A DNA stretch of 64,000 nt, taken from Ciona savignyi. Taxonomy: Eukaryota > Chordata > Ascidiacea > Phlebobranchia > Cionidae. The DNA lies in the NCBI GenBank assembly GCA_000149265.1, contig CH003412.1, positions 4,758,635 through 4,822,634 of the forward strand, read 5' to 3'. Position numbers and translations under genes: made by a program. Shown here piece by piece: positions 25,701 to 37,786 of the stretch (positions within the stretch are counted from its first letter, which is position 1; each line of letters begins with the position of its first letter). Below the pieces are notes generated by a model. The model searched no databases, was not told where the DNA came from, and saw nothing but the letters and a program-made list of their open reading frames with translations.

Positions 25701-28700
25701 ATATTATTCGAATTCACACAAATCCCAACCAAAACGAACAAGTCATTATAAAAAGCATCGCACGCAGTCTTAAACTTGTCAAATTATCCCACGGTTTATT
25801 TTGGGCGCATTTCATTACATCATCATCGCGTCACAAACATCCCGTGACAAGCTACGAAATGCAGAGCTTGAAAATGCGGGGGAAGAAAACCAAGTAGGGG
25901 CGTGGTGTTTTAAAATAGGGTTCAAGTCTGTTTAGAAGCCAGTCCAAACGGACGGTTCGATTTAAAGTAAGCGTGTTCAGCTGTTTAGATTCGACGGTGC
26001 GTGTTTCCGCGCACACGACGCTATAAACTCTGCGATTGCGAGATGTGACATTGATAAGCAGAACCGACCTTCAATTCAGTCGCTTTATGCTATCTTTTTT
26101 ACTGTATAAACAAAACACGGCAATATGGCCCAGCTACCCAACTATAGGTACTAAAGATTGGGGGATTATCTGAAAATGCCAGATATGTATGGGTATCCCA
26201 CTTATTCCCACAGTATACATTTTCAACCGAATTGATTTTCTACCTTGATCAATAAAGATAAACCCGATCTTACGGCAGTGTTGCAGGCTGAAGTTACATA
26301 AATCGATATATCATGAAGGAACTGCCATCTACCACAAATTGATTTTAAAACAAAAAAATGTATAAAAATCCCAAGATAAACTCGCTTCAAATTGGCTAAC
26401 GGCCAAATTGCAGATTCCAGAGAGCCAAAGGATTAATTAGCACGCTTTTATGCGCAGTTCAACGTGAAATGACGTAATTTGACATCAAAAGATCGTTTTA
26501 GACTTGCAGGGCGTGTTTCGTTGGACACCATAGGCGATCTAGATTTTAATGAAATCCAAGTGATTCATCGTTACATTAGCGTGACGTCTGCTGAATATAG
26601 TCGCTTAATTTATGTGCACGTTAATGGTCTGTGCGACCTTTAGGTTATCGAAGTGCATCTATTATTCATTCGGCTACTTAGAGAAATAAGCAAACGCGTA
26701 AAGAAGCGAAAATCGTTAACCTTCAAAATAATTGCAATTACTGCCTTGAAAACCCTATGAAAGCCCTTTTTAACCTAATGAAATTGAATCCTAGAATATT
26801 ACTACAGAGCAAAATCCATTCGTGATAAGAAAATCCTAAAAAGCCCACACACGAATGTTTATACGAAATAAACCGGTAGCCAATGTAAGTATTAATGACA
26901 CATAAAAGAGTGTTATTCTAAGGTAATCATAGAATTCAAAGCACAAACCCAAGATTTGTATTACCTGGTTTGCGGATTCTATGATTACCTTAAAGGTAAA
27001 ACGGTAATCATTAAAAAAGCACAAACGCCAGATTCATTATACCTGGTTTGCGGATTCTACTTTGCTGAGGAAAATCTTAAGTTCCTGAGCCTCACGCAGC
27101 ATCGCCGAACACACTGCGGTGTAATGCGCGTCCGCTTCCCATCTCTGCGACAATCGGCTCTCGCAAAACTGAAAAGTGAACGTGGATTGGTTTGAAAAAT
27201 CGGAATGGTTGCAAAGGTAAAAACAATAACTGAATCTTTTTTGTACAAAAATGTTGCTATTGAATTTATTAGTCAGGGTTTGATTTAACTATTTTTTTAT
27301 TATTAAGTACGACGCACAAATAACATTTTATTCTGATCGACACAAATTGGCTGAAAAACGTTTAAAGCCGAGAAAACGACAACAGAATTGGTGATCCGTA
27401 GTAGCACGGCGGGTGCGTGCTAGGGTGAAGTTACAGAAATAGGTGTTTCGCTTATAAATACGCATTGGTTATTTTTAATGGAAACAAGTCATGTACAAGA
27501 AGCAAGTATGTAATTATGCTGAAATACCAAACATGCTTTAACAGCGATAAGCTTTAAACTTTTAAACCAACGACCGGGTTATAGAGTCTTCCATAGTTTA
27601 TTTCACTTTCTTGTATCCTCTTTTTATTATTAAACACACAGATTCTGTAAATTGCAAGCAAGCACACCACCTTATAGCAGACATTTAACAATTGATTTAA
27701 TTGAACGACAAATAGTGGAAAAAAAATAAAACAAAATCCAAAAAAACAAAGAAATGGTAAAAATGTTGCAAAACTTTATATATAATAAATAATCAGGTAA
27801 AACATTCGGTTGTTAAATACAAATAAATTATAGTTATACAGAACAAGAAATGATAGAATAAAAGATAAAAAAAAATTATTTTATTCTATTAATAAAAGAA
27901 TTACTATATATCCACGTGCTGTTTATATCAACTAATAATTAAAACAAACCATTTATAGTATATACAAAGTTCAAAGTTGCCACTTACGACTACTAGAGCC
28001 ATCACAACGATGACCAAGAACAGAAACAATCGGCCTATGACGTCACAGAGCAAAACTAGCAAGGAAACTGATATGAAAACACAAAGTGCGGTTTCCAGAA
28101 GCCGGTTTCTATCTGCGGGGCCACGTGACCTATAAGCGACTCTCCACACAGTGCAAGGGTTTAGGTCACGTGACACGGTTGTCATCGACTACCTTCGTAC
28201 GATACGCAGTTCATGACGGCGAGTTACTTAACTTCTAAACAGAACCTCAGGGCCCGGAACAAGAACAGAGTATAAATAATGAATGCAACGACTTGATACC
28301 ACACCCCGACACTACACTGCGTTCTGTCACATTGAAACCAAGTCTATCTGCCTTTATTTTCGACGCTACGTTTCTGCTGCACAGTATACCACGCTGGTAG
28401 GATTTGTCTTGGTAAATATCGACCGTATTTTGGCCTTGGATCGATGGAAAACTTAAACTCTCTGTCAATGTTCCTTTAGCTGCTGAATGCTCGAATGACA
28501 TTATTAAGATGACAGAGGACCATCCTTAAACTGCCCGGTTGTAATTTTCATTGTGAAATTTTAACAAAGTGGAACTAATGCATAGCGGTCGGCAAATGAA
28601 TGGCGAATTTTCACGGTTAATGAGCTTAGGTTATCGCAACTAACTATGGGAAAATTCTTCATACAAAACCGAGGCCTAACTAAAAGTTTAAATTTTGTAT

Positions 28701-31700
28701 ACGAATACTGCAAGGTGTTCTTTGAACTGGTTCATCTATATTTTTAACCTTCATTAGTTCGAGGTAGGGATGCACAAACTAGAATATCGAATCTTCCGGA
28801 TTCGAATCCCGTAGGATTCGAATCCAAATATTACGTTTATTTCGAATATTTGGATTCGATATAATATACATTGCACATTAAGAAACTATAATTGCATGGA
28901 GTTCCTTTTTATTTCCATTGTACATATTGCAACAGCGTTGATTACAACGGATATTATAAGCATGGGAGCCGACTTCCGCCGTTGCGCCGCAATGTCTGTT
29001 TTATAATAACGCAAAAAATTTCCTGCGCATTTAAATAATTATCACATTAAATCGTCTAACCGCAGCGCCGCTTTTCCAGCGGTGTTTATTGCTTTGATCG
29101 GCGGTTTGACCTAGGGTTACGTTGACCTAGATTCAATACAGGACCACTGACGACGCACTCCCGTTTTCCCCATGTTCTTTCCATTACTAAGTATTAGCTA
29201 GAGAGAACAGTAGGCTAACATCGGTTAACGGTTAACGTTTTTTTTCTTTGATCAGTTAACCGTTATAAGAATCTGGGTTCTTGCACAGCCCTGGGCAGAC
29301 ACATAAATATTTGGTATATTCTTTCCGTATTGTTGACGCTGAACAGCGTATAACCATGCAATATTTCAGCGGGGGAAGTAGTTAGATTAAACACTTAAAC
29401 TCCTGGCTTAATCTTTTAGCTTTGTAAATCGTTAGTATCATAGTTCTATCCCAGTTAGTTCGAGTCATAGGGCCGATTGTGACGTCATACAATTTCGCGC
29501 AACGGTAACATTTTACTGAAGTCGCCGCCTATGATTATAAGTATGTAACCACACTGGCCATAAAGGTAGTCAGCTGAAGCAGGAATTTTTGACGATCTTG
29601 CCACTTTAACTGGAGTTTGCTTTTTAATATAGAATAGGATTCGATATTCTGGATTCGAAATAACTATTCTAGAATACCAAGATATTCTAGTTTGTGCATC
29701 CCTAGTTCGAGGTGAAATTAGTAATAGTCAATCTCAAATTTAAATCAAGATAAAGATAGTATTTTCAACCATATATGTTTGTCTTCAGACCCACTGCGGC
29801 CCTGGTAGAACGATTTTTCGTCATTTTAAATTAATTCAATAGAAAGAAGTAAAACGTTACATACCTGCACAAATACAAGGTCGCCATTTAATTTTAACTT
29901 TATGCAAGTAGGATTTTTGATCATAAACATTTTTCCGACCGATAATCACCAGTATATTTCTAACGCAATTATCTAAATTCAATGTATTTTACATGATAAC
30001 AGGGAAAATAATTAATGAAAAGCGGAAGATAGCGTCCGTCTTTGCTGGTACCGTGGTACTTTACTATTTATAAGCATTGTTATACGCTTATTTTTTGTTT
30101 ACTTTAAATCTTTATTTTTTGGTATCTGGATTGCAACTGAGTTTAAAGACAACAAACTTGTCTGACCAAAAAAGCCGTATTTGGGCGTGTCTGTCGCTAT
30201 GCCGCCTAATGAAGCGTACAAATCGACAAAGACGACTAATTATGAAAAATGTTTGTTAAGACCATGATCGATAATCCAGCGCACACGCATTAACCTAAAG
30301 CGGGGTCCTGTGGGCCAAGCGTACAATGTGAACATAATACGCAATATGCATGAATTAGGACAAGAGATATAGATTACTTGTACCACCCGCTGGGATTTGG
30401 TCTAAATGAGCATTATTGTTCTATAAAGAAAGTTTAAGATTTATTGGAAAACTTTTTATATAAAATTTAATAAAAACTCTCAGTTCTGCTTTTAAAATAA
30501 TGACATCTTTTTATATTTTTGCTTTACTGATTCTTCATTAAAATGCATAAATTGTTAAATAGCATGAGCAGAAAGCTTAAGCGAATCGTTATTTTAATAT
30601 TTTCCCATTTTTAAAGAAACGTTTCATTCGATCGAGTGCAGGATTTTAATTAGACCTAAAAAGTGTCCAATTTTGGAATCGAATATACAAGCGAAGTGCG
30701 TACTCGTGAAAGCACGGAAATGTATATGTTGGGAAACAACATAGTCGGATCGACAGGTGGTGTGGTTAGCAAAGTTGCTGTTAAAACAAATATAAAGAAA
30801 CGTAATGCGGTGGAAATGCGTTTTAACATTGATTTGTAATCCAATGTATGCTCAGAACTATGTACGGATGTGCATGTGAACACCTAAGACCGTGAATTCG
30901 TTGACCGTAATTCGTTCGGAGTTTTCAGTCCGGCGGTTTAATTAAACCAACGATCGCAGGTAAATCAATGCAAGGTCAATGGATCAAGTAATATCGAATT
31001 CGAAAATCTATGTGGTGCCAGGCCAATTGAGGACTGTTGGTAATTAAAATAAACAGGTAGATCCTGACGAATGGTAAACAAAACAAAATATTTAAAGCAG
31101 TGTTTCCCAACCTGGGGGTCGCGACCCCCAAGGGGGTCGCAAAGCATGTTAAAGGGGGCCGCGAAGCTGTTGCTAATGTAAAAACAAGTGAATGTCAGTG
31201 GGACTGGGTACCGGTACGCTAGTAGTATGACTTTCTTGTGTTAATTTTCCATTAAGACATTTCATTCGGATTGCTAGTAGCACAATATTATTGTATCAGT
31301 ATGCGTCCACTGTGATGTCATATCGTCCACTGTGATGTCATAAAACTATGACCACATGACTGTAAACGTGCAATAGCTGCAAATTGGAACTCTATTAGAG
31401 AAGTAGCCTACTATTATTATACAACAGAAATCATTCAAAACTTGAAATTGATAAAAATAGTTAAGGGGAGCATGATTTTTTTAGCTGCAGACCTACAAGA
31501 CACGTTTAGCTGCAGACCTACAAGGTGTTCAACCATCACACCGATTTGTTAATAAATGCATGTAAAACATTAAATATAAGTGTGGGTCACAGAATCTGCG
31601 AAAAAAAATTAAGGGGGTCACCTAAACAAAAAGGTTGGGAACCACTGATTTAAAGGAAAAAAAATACAAAAAAAATAAATTGTATATTTCAAATTGTTTG

Positions 31701-34700
31701 TTTCGGAAAACCTACCTAACCTACAGAAAATTTTGTTACGCATCTGGTAAAGGTAATAAATAAAGCACCATACGAGGTCAATGAAATGTCGCAATAAATA
31801 TCGTTTCGTATAATTCAAATAATAATGCATGGAATTCGTATAGTAAGCATTACTTACTACATACTACCAATATCTAAAATCGATTTTGCATATCGGGACC
31901 GCACTAGCAATCCAATAGGTAATAATGGTTTATCGTAATTGAAAAATCCCTAAAATGATAATCGTTAAACACTAGGGTTTGAATTAAGGGATTTTTTAAG
32001 TTCGCGAATTACAAAATTTAACAAATTCGAGAAAATATAAATTACCTGTACTGATTTCAGGTTGATTTTTATAGTATAGTGTTACGCTCAAAATTAAGCT
32101 AACTCGTTTTATGGTTAACACTCTAAGTCACCATATTGCCCAGAATACGAAAACGATAAAAATATTTGAGTAAAGTTGCACTATACTTACGGTTAATAAT
32201 TCGTCGATCGTACATGACTGATACCCGGTGTCGGAGGTCGGTTTATCGCCGTCGTAACCCTCGTCGTGGTATTCCTCGTCCGCCCCCGTCTGAAGATGCG
32301 CAGTCATCCGTGAAATTACGTCATCCAACGAGAGAGAGATCTCTTGTTCCTGGTGAGCTCCCAGACCGTAGTTGAGAGCGGAAAATACGACGAGTCCAAC
32401 TCGACCGAGGGTGATCTGGAAAATCGCACCGTTCATGACAACTATATTACACAAAACTTCAGTTTTAAATGCAGAGGTTATAAGTAAGCGCAAAATAAAA
32501 TAATATAAAAAAACTTTGTTTAAATGATTCAACACATTGTAATCAATGGATTATACAAAGTACAAATTGATTATAATATACAACCTAAACAAGAAGTGAC
32601 ACTATAACACGAATACATTTAATGAGAGTTGACAATAACAGGGATATTGGGGGATTTGCTAATTTTTTTAACGTATGCAAATTTCTGCTGTTTTTTTACG
32701 TGGTATAACCAACTGTTTTTCCTAAACAACTATAACCAACTGGTTAAATGTAAGATATAACATCGCTTCTATAATGGAATTTATATAATCAGGCTGTAAC
32801 ATATTAGTTAGGGACCGAATTTTTAAAAACATACGGAAAAACAACGGGAGAGATACATTTAAATTATACACAACCTTTTACTGTATTTCTTACTGATTTG
32901 GGCATGCCATATTAAAATTGGCAGTTCAAATTAGGGTTGAAGGAAATACAAAATTATTATTGCATGTTTTGATAATATTGCATTTAGCTATCCAGGTTGG
33001 TAAGGCATTAACTGGCAGAACTCTTTAATAGATAAACAGATCCTTCCTAAAGGAAACTTATATCTTCAAATTAAGAATCAATACGAATTAAAACGTCACT
33101 GGAATGGGTTTTCGATCGATATTTTAGAAACTCAAAACGCGAATGCTTTTAATGATAGATTGACTGCTTAAATTTATCTCACTATAACAGTACATATAAC
33201 TACAAGATAGCTTGATCGACTGACTAAACTGGTAACGATTGTGCGATATAATCTATGAATATGCAAGCCTAAAACATGGTGGGAAAGTATGCAGTCGAGA
33301 ATATTGATTAACTTCGTAAAACGCGAGCACGCGAGCACTGCGATTGACTTTTTTAAATTATTGGTTATTCAATATCTTTTTTCTTACGGAAATTGGAAAA
33401 ATAAGTCGTTCAACAAGCAAAAAAAGGCGTGGAAACACGTACTGAAATGCCGACATATTTTATCAGTTTTTTTTCCAATGTATGCATGTTAAAAACGGTC
33501 TTCTAAAGTTTAAAGTCTATACAAATGCAGCAACTATAATTGAACGAAAGAGACATACATTGGTGTAGGTGTAACATGAACATCTTTTCTTGATGGTAAA
33601 ATTTATTCGCGAATTTTCACGTTTAAATGATCATTCCTTAAATGTACTCTATTGCCGAATGTTTCTATTGTTTCCTTTGTTAGAAACTTTTTATTGTGAT
33701 AAAACAACAATGTAGATAATTGTTTTTAATGCAAGTAATGGCGCAATATGGAAATGGCTGTGGGAATTCCGATTATCAAGGCAATCTAATACGAAGATGT
33801 TTTCGTGGTTGTGGAATTGACACTACTGCGCAAACTGATATTACGAAATCGATTAATCCATTATATTTTCTGTGTAACCTTGGCCCATGGGTCGTTAGGA
33901 AAAACTTTTTAATTATAATAAAACCGACGGGAAATTTTGTTAAATGGTCAGTAAGTAAACCTTTTGTGCACTGAACTGAAGGCTAATTTAACAGTTCGGA
34001 GAATGAACTACCTACGCGTGATTCAGATACTCAATTAAAAGTCAATTTAAAATGCCGTTTGTGTGTTCTGTCGTGAATTTTCTTTCTTTTTGATTAATTT
34101 AGTTAACTGTATGTGGCAAGTTAACCACGATGTTTTAATATTTTTAGCGCGGTTTTGTGTGTTGTCGGCCAGACAAAAAACGATCGCAATAAACAAAAAA
34201 ACACGTTATTAATTCGTTGGATTATTCTTATTCCACGTTTTTTGCGGTACTTATTCGTGCAATAAAATGGTTGCGCAAACGCTAGCTTTGCGGTACAGGA
34301 GAGTAAAGACGTAATGAAGGAAACAATTATTTCGTCTTTGTCGCGTTTGCCGGGAGGCGAGTTCTATTTGCCAGAGTTAGACCGCTAGTTTCGACAACAA
34401 AGAGTTTAAAAATATTGATTTAAACCTGTATTTGACGCACTCGTTACGGCCAATTTCATGTACTTATTAAACGGGCTTATAAAAGTAATTATTCAAATTT
34501 TAAATTTACATCTCTGCCCTTTGGCACTAACCACAATCAAACTTAATTTTTGCTGAGAAAATGAGGTGTAATTGCCCATACATTAAAAAAAACATACAAT
34601 AAAATATTTATTAAATAATCTAAAAAAACGTTTTTAAAATGGAGCATTTCAAAGTTCACAAAAATACAACTATGCTATGTTTAACTGTTTGGATTATAGG

Positions 34701-35950
34701 TTTAGTATGTGCCATATAAAAAAATCCCTACCAAAAAATACACAATTCATAAAGTTTGGGTTTACACTTCCATTAAAAGTAATGAGAGTGTGAGATTTTA
34801 GGTCAACTATTTTAATGTTGATAATTCTAATACTTTCCCGGGGTTACTGGTTGGAGCAATGTTTCTAAAATGCATTGTATACTGCCAAGCAACCTACATG
34901 GAAAGGGATTGGTAGGGCATGTTTATTGTACCCTTGTTTAAACAAGTCAATAAGAACTTGAGTTTGATTTAGAAATAGCTTACTGGGTGTGGACAAATAT
35001 ATAATGACAGTTAGGCAAACACAAGATAAAGTTGTAAGTCACAAAGTTCAAATGAATAAGAAACAGTGCGACCGAACTATGCCAAAAACAAATAATAAAA
35101 TTATTCCCTTTCAGTTAACGGCTCATAAAACTTTATTATATTAAGGTCAATGCCCAAGTCAGGTATGACTAACGGGAATATATATATTAATGAGGCTTAC
35201 AGATCACGCCCTTCAAACACCATTTTATATCAATAAAAAAAATGAACACTCCACCCAACAATTTAACACATTTAAAATTATAGTAAAAAAATTTTTCTAG
35301 TGGTCTACCCTGTATAGCTCAGATTACTTATACCGATATATTATATCGAACTAAATCTAAGCAGGAAGCATTCTAGTACTAAATAGCTTCAAATACAAAA
35401 TTAATTTAAATTAAACATTCAACCCCACAGATAATCCAATAATCTTGAAAACTGAATCCTTTAGTCCTTAATCTGGATAGTCTAAACAGAAGTTCAAGTA
35501 CATCTACATTTATTTACAGCATCTCCTTGGCAGCATTTAATAGATATAAAGCAAGTACAAAATATGTAAGATGTCTATTTGTAAAATTTAAAGGAGACAA
35601 AATGCTTGCTTGGAAAAATTCATTAACGCTAATGTAGTGATGTGATGATTGTACAACAAAAAAAAATTAATAAGACTTACCTCTTCACTGAATTCTGTGG
35701 GTTCTCCTAGCAAATCTATGCGTCCATTTTCACCGAAATAAGCTGCATGTAATCCCTCTGGGGCAGTGTACCTTGGCTTAGATAGATCGATGTTCTCCGA
35801 CTCTTGCTTTTTGAGGTATTTTCCGCACTGGTGACATACTGCCCAAGCTTGTTCTTCTTTGATGGGAGCATTAAAACATTCAACTATCTCCTTTAAATTC
35901 ATCCTTGTCTCAGTTAGGCACAAGCGACCGAGTATTTTGAGTCCACCATG
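16760..35950 (-). CDS. spire: Spire actin nucleator (KIND, WH2 cluster, Spire box, FYVE-like finger)
   Basis: Fifteen exons: 35681-35950 (ATG at 35902), 32191-32415, 27043-27168, 24649-24741, 24189-24344, 23379-23471, 22207-22339, 21472-21563, 20731-20854, 20113-20220, 19355-19683, 18902-19027, 17868-17966, 17470-17570, 16760-16958. From the ATG the sum is 2226 bp, 741 aa, in phase at every junction. The KIND domain ([15 protein letters not shown]; about residues 1-190) recruits formins. The WH2 cluster (residues 223-350) has [39 protein letters not shown] and [10 protein letters not shown], and binds G-actin to nucleate filaments. An acidic, Ser-rich linker follows. The Spire box [19 protein letters not shown] (568-609) precedes a cysteine-rich FYVE-like finger (VCFTCR, TCEIC, CSKC, later CCEC) for vesicle membranes. 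The 24189 donor (GTGATT) is weak. Family match across all domains leaves little doubt. Confidence 0.95.
18604..18712 (-). repeat. Degenerate SINE fragment in a spire intron
   Basis: The complement of the SINE 3' half is recognisable: ATTATCCACGTAAATGG, GGGAGTTAAAACACGGGTAA, TCAGATCACTTCG, then GTTGGGATACCGG. The head is lost. Confidence 0.7.
19756..19987. mobile_element. Short terminal-inverted-repeat element in a spire intron
   Basis: Ends CTCTAAATACTACAGGA and TCCTGTAGTATTTAGAG are perfect 17 bp inverted repeats; the following subterminal bases (CCGCTTGGAGCG) are also partly inverted. The core (AACCCCAACCCTAACATTAA and TTTTAGTG) resembles the core of the GGGCAA-type MITEs elsewhere in the window. 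A clear target duplication was not found. Confidence 0.78.
21906..22117. mobile_element. GGGCAA-type MITE in a spire intron
   Basis: The left end GGGCAATACTAAAATGAGGG and the right end CTTCTTTTAGTTTCCCC are inverted repeats, with inner arms GGAGGGAAACTG and CAGTTTCCCTCC. The core has TTTAACCCCATG and ATTCATTTTAG. It is the same family as 24866-25036, 43812-44406 and 52256-52455. Confidence 0.82.
24742..27042. other. Spire intron, about 2.3 kb
   Basis: It holds a MITE (24866-25036) and, near its 5' splice site, a partial duplicate of the preceding exon end (about 26920-26985). No other gene is recognisable in the rest. Confidence 0.6.
24866..25036. mobile_element. GGGCAA-type MITE in a spire intron
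   Basis: The left end AGGCAAAACTGAAAGG and inner GGAGGGAAACTGCAC are matched in inverted order by TTTCCCTCCTTTCAGTTTCC on the right. An imperfect ATAGTTGG-like repeat flanks the element, but the left border is uncertain by a few bases. Confidence 0.75.
26920..27061. repeat. Tandem duplication spanning a spire exon end
   Basis: Two units of about 76 bp. Each has GTAATCAT, then AAAGCACAAAC and ACCTGGTTTGCGGATTCTA (26962-26983 and 27039-27060). The unit at 27039-27060 is the true end of the exon 27043-27168 with its splice donor. The other copies 17 coding bases plus a second GT donor. Confidence 0.85.
28765..29704. mobile_element. Non-autonomous hAT-type element, 940 bp, in a spire intron
   Basis: Ends TAGGGATGCACAAACTAGAA and TTCTAGTTTGTGCATCCCTA are perfect inverted repeats. 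An exact 8 bp duplication GTTCGAGG flanks it (28757-28764, 29705-29712). Subterminal sequence has several GATTCGAATC-like palindromes on both sides, as expected for transposase-binding repeats. No transposase frame remains. Confidence 0.92.
31098..31647. mobile_element. Non-autonomous hAT-type element, 550 bp, in a spire intron
   Basis: Ends CAGTGTTTCCCAACCTGGGG and AAAGGTTGGGAACCACTG are imperfect inverted repeats of the widespread CAGTG-GTTCCCAA hAT type. An exact 8 bp duplication ATTTAAAG flanks it (31090-31097, 31648-31655). Two internal short tandem duplications are visible (TAGCTGCAGACCTACAAG, and CGTCCACTGTGATGTCATA). Confidence 0.93.
32416..35680. other. First spire intron within the KIND region, about 3.3 kb
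   Basis: AT-rich sequence with no recognisable repeat of the families seen elsewhere and no supported gene. Short open frames at 33289-33492 and 33720-33974 show no known domain. Confidence 0.5.
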
Positions 35951-37786
35951 CTAAAATAAATACGAAACATACTTCGTCGCTTTCAAAACAAAATGATTCT
36001 AAACGCAGACTGGCCTGCGACGCAGTTGCCAGACAATCAGCTGATCGATTCTTTCAAAATAATGCGCCCTTTTTCGCAACAAGAGAACGAACCATTCATG
36101 CGTGTTATTTGGTGAAATAAATAGTATGCATTCGGGGAGCATGTTTCGACTTTTAAAGTTGCACTAAATGCACTATACGTGATCGTAAAAAAAGTTTTGT
36201 ACTAACCAAACACAAAATTTAAAGTAAAAGGTTATTTACGAACAGCATTTAAACTAATAACATGATCCCTGAATCACGCTAGAAAAAATAGGATAGAGGA
36301 TATTCATGTTTATCTCCTTAATTAAGAACACCAAGGGGTGAGTTAAAACACGAGCAATCGTCAGATCGATTCGCCCCCACCGTCGGGTTGTCCGGCCGAT
36401 TAGTCTGGCGGTTAAGTGCGTCGCCTTTCAATCGAAAGGTTGCAGGTGCGAAACTGGTTGTTGCTAGTCGGTTGTATCCTTGGGCAAGGCACTTTATGGA
36501 CATGCCTGAACCAAGTTGATTAATGGGTTCTACCAAATTATCATATAGAACACATTGCTTTGATGGACTATTCAGAAGGGCCGTTTTTTAGTATAGAAGT
36601 CTCGGTCGTCAAATATAGTCTAGTGAAAGCGCACCGATCCAGCAAGCGGACGGTTAATCATCCAAAAACAGTTTAAGGTCGTCTCCCTGCCGACTGAGAA
36701 TGTTCTAATATCTAAGCCATGAAATAAATCGTTAAAACAAAAACAAAGACAATACCAACAACCTACAAATAGGCTACAAAACACATTGCAATGTCACGGA
36801 TACCTGGACTGTGGAGGAGTTTAAAGAATATTGAATTTTGAGTGCTTCATTAAATATAATGTATACGTGACGTAAGCGTCATTGACATGAAATTTAACAT
36901 CATTTAACTTTAAACGGTAAAAATACAACCACGTTATATTATAACTGCGACGTGTCGGCTTTGCTTTCTTAAAATTTGATTTCTTAAAACAATTACACCG
37001 CCCAAAATTTTGAAATTGAATTGGGCCAGAAGAAAGGGCCGCTTTTAAACTTAGATAAAACAAACCCAGCGTTGTACTAAGGAAGATAAAACCGACCTAC
37101 TTATTATGCCTTTGGTTTGGCCTGCTACATTGCCAATTCGTTTTAGGGAAATATTGCTAAATGTTTTCTCATGTATATTTTTAAGACATGTAAGGTTTCT
37201 TCCGTATTGTTATAATATTTCAATCGTTTTTAAAGCGCCTTAATGGCCACGACCAAGAGCTGAAGAAAATCAACTATATAAACTTTAACGGGATAGCATC
37301 GGTTTATAATCGTCAAAAAATGTAATCAAAATCAAACCAACAACGTTATTCATGTTTGTTGTTTACAACTATGAGCGACAAGCCTACGTAGTTTTCTAGG
37401 CAATAACTTGCTGATTAAGGAGAAGCCTTTTATATTCCCTGTTCGAAGGTCGATTCTGGAGCAACAAATCGTTCAGACGAGAAAAATATTTATCCGCTCG
37501 ATCGTATGATGATTTAATATTTAACCACATTGACCTGTATATGTACAGGCTGCTCGGTTAATTAGGAGAGTATCGGGATATAAGGCAAAGTAAGTGTATA
37601 GTAAATTGATTAGTAGCCTACGTATATGGTTATAGACGGTACTATTTACTCAGAAATAGGCCTACATTTTCATAGGAAAATCTTTATTAAGAGGTTAATT
37701 ATGTAATGTAATATTTGTTCTTACAAAGAATTCATTTATATCTGTTTTTTAGATTAAACTATTAAACGAAAACCAAAGTTTTAAAA
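35951..37786. other. Divergent intergenic region between spire and the EF-hand gene
   Basis: It presumably holds both promoters. A composite SINE occupies 36289-36560. A pyrimidine-rich stretch ending in AG at 37752 precedes the EF-hand gene start and could be a cis or trans splice acceptor. No gene was recognised. Confidence 0.55.
36289..36560. repeat. Head-to-head composite of two SINE halves
   Basis: 36289-36387 is the 3' half of the SINE in minus orientation (ATAGGATAGAGGATATTCATG to ACCGTCGGGTTG). It is joined directly to the 5' half in plus orientation (36388-36560, GTCCGGCCGATTAGTCTGG to GGGTTCTACCAAATTA). Confidence 0.85.

Larger units (their letters stand above)
27169..32190. other. 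Largest spire intron, about 5.0 kb
   Basis: It contains two hAT-type elements (28765-29704 and 31098-31647). The remainder was read on both strands and shows only short, unrelated open frames. Confidence 0.6.
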
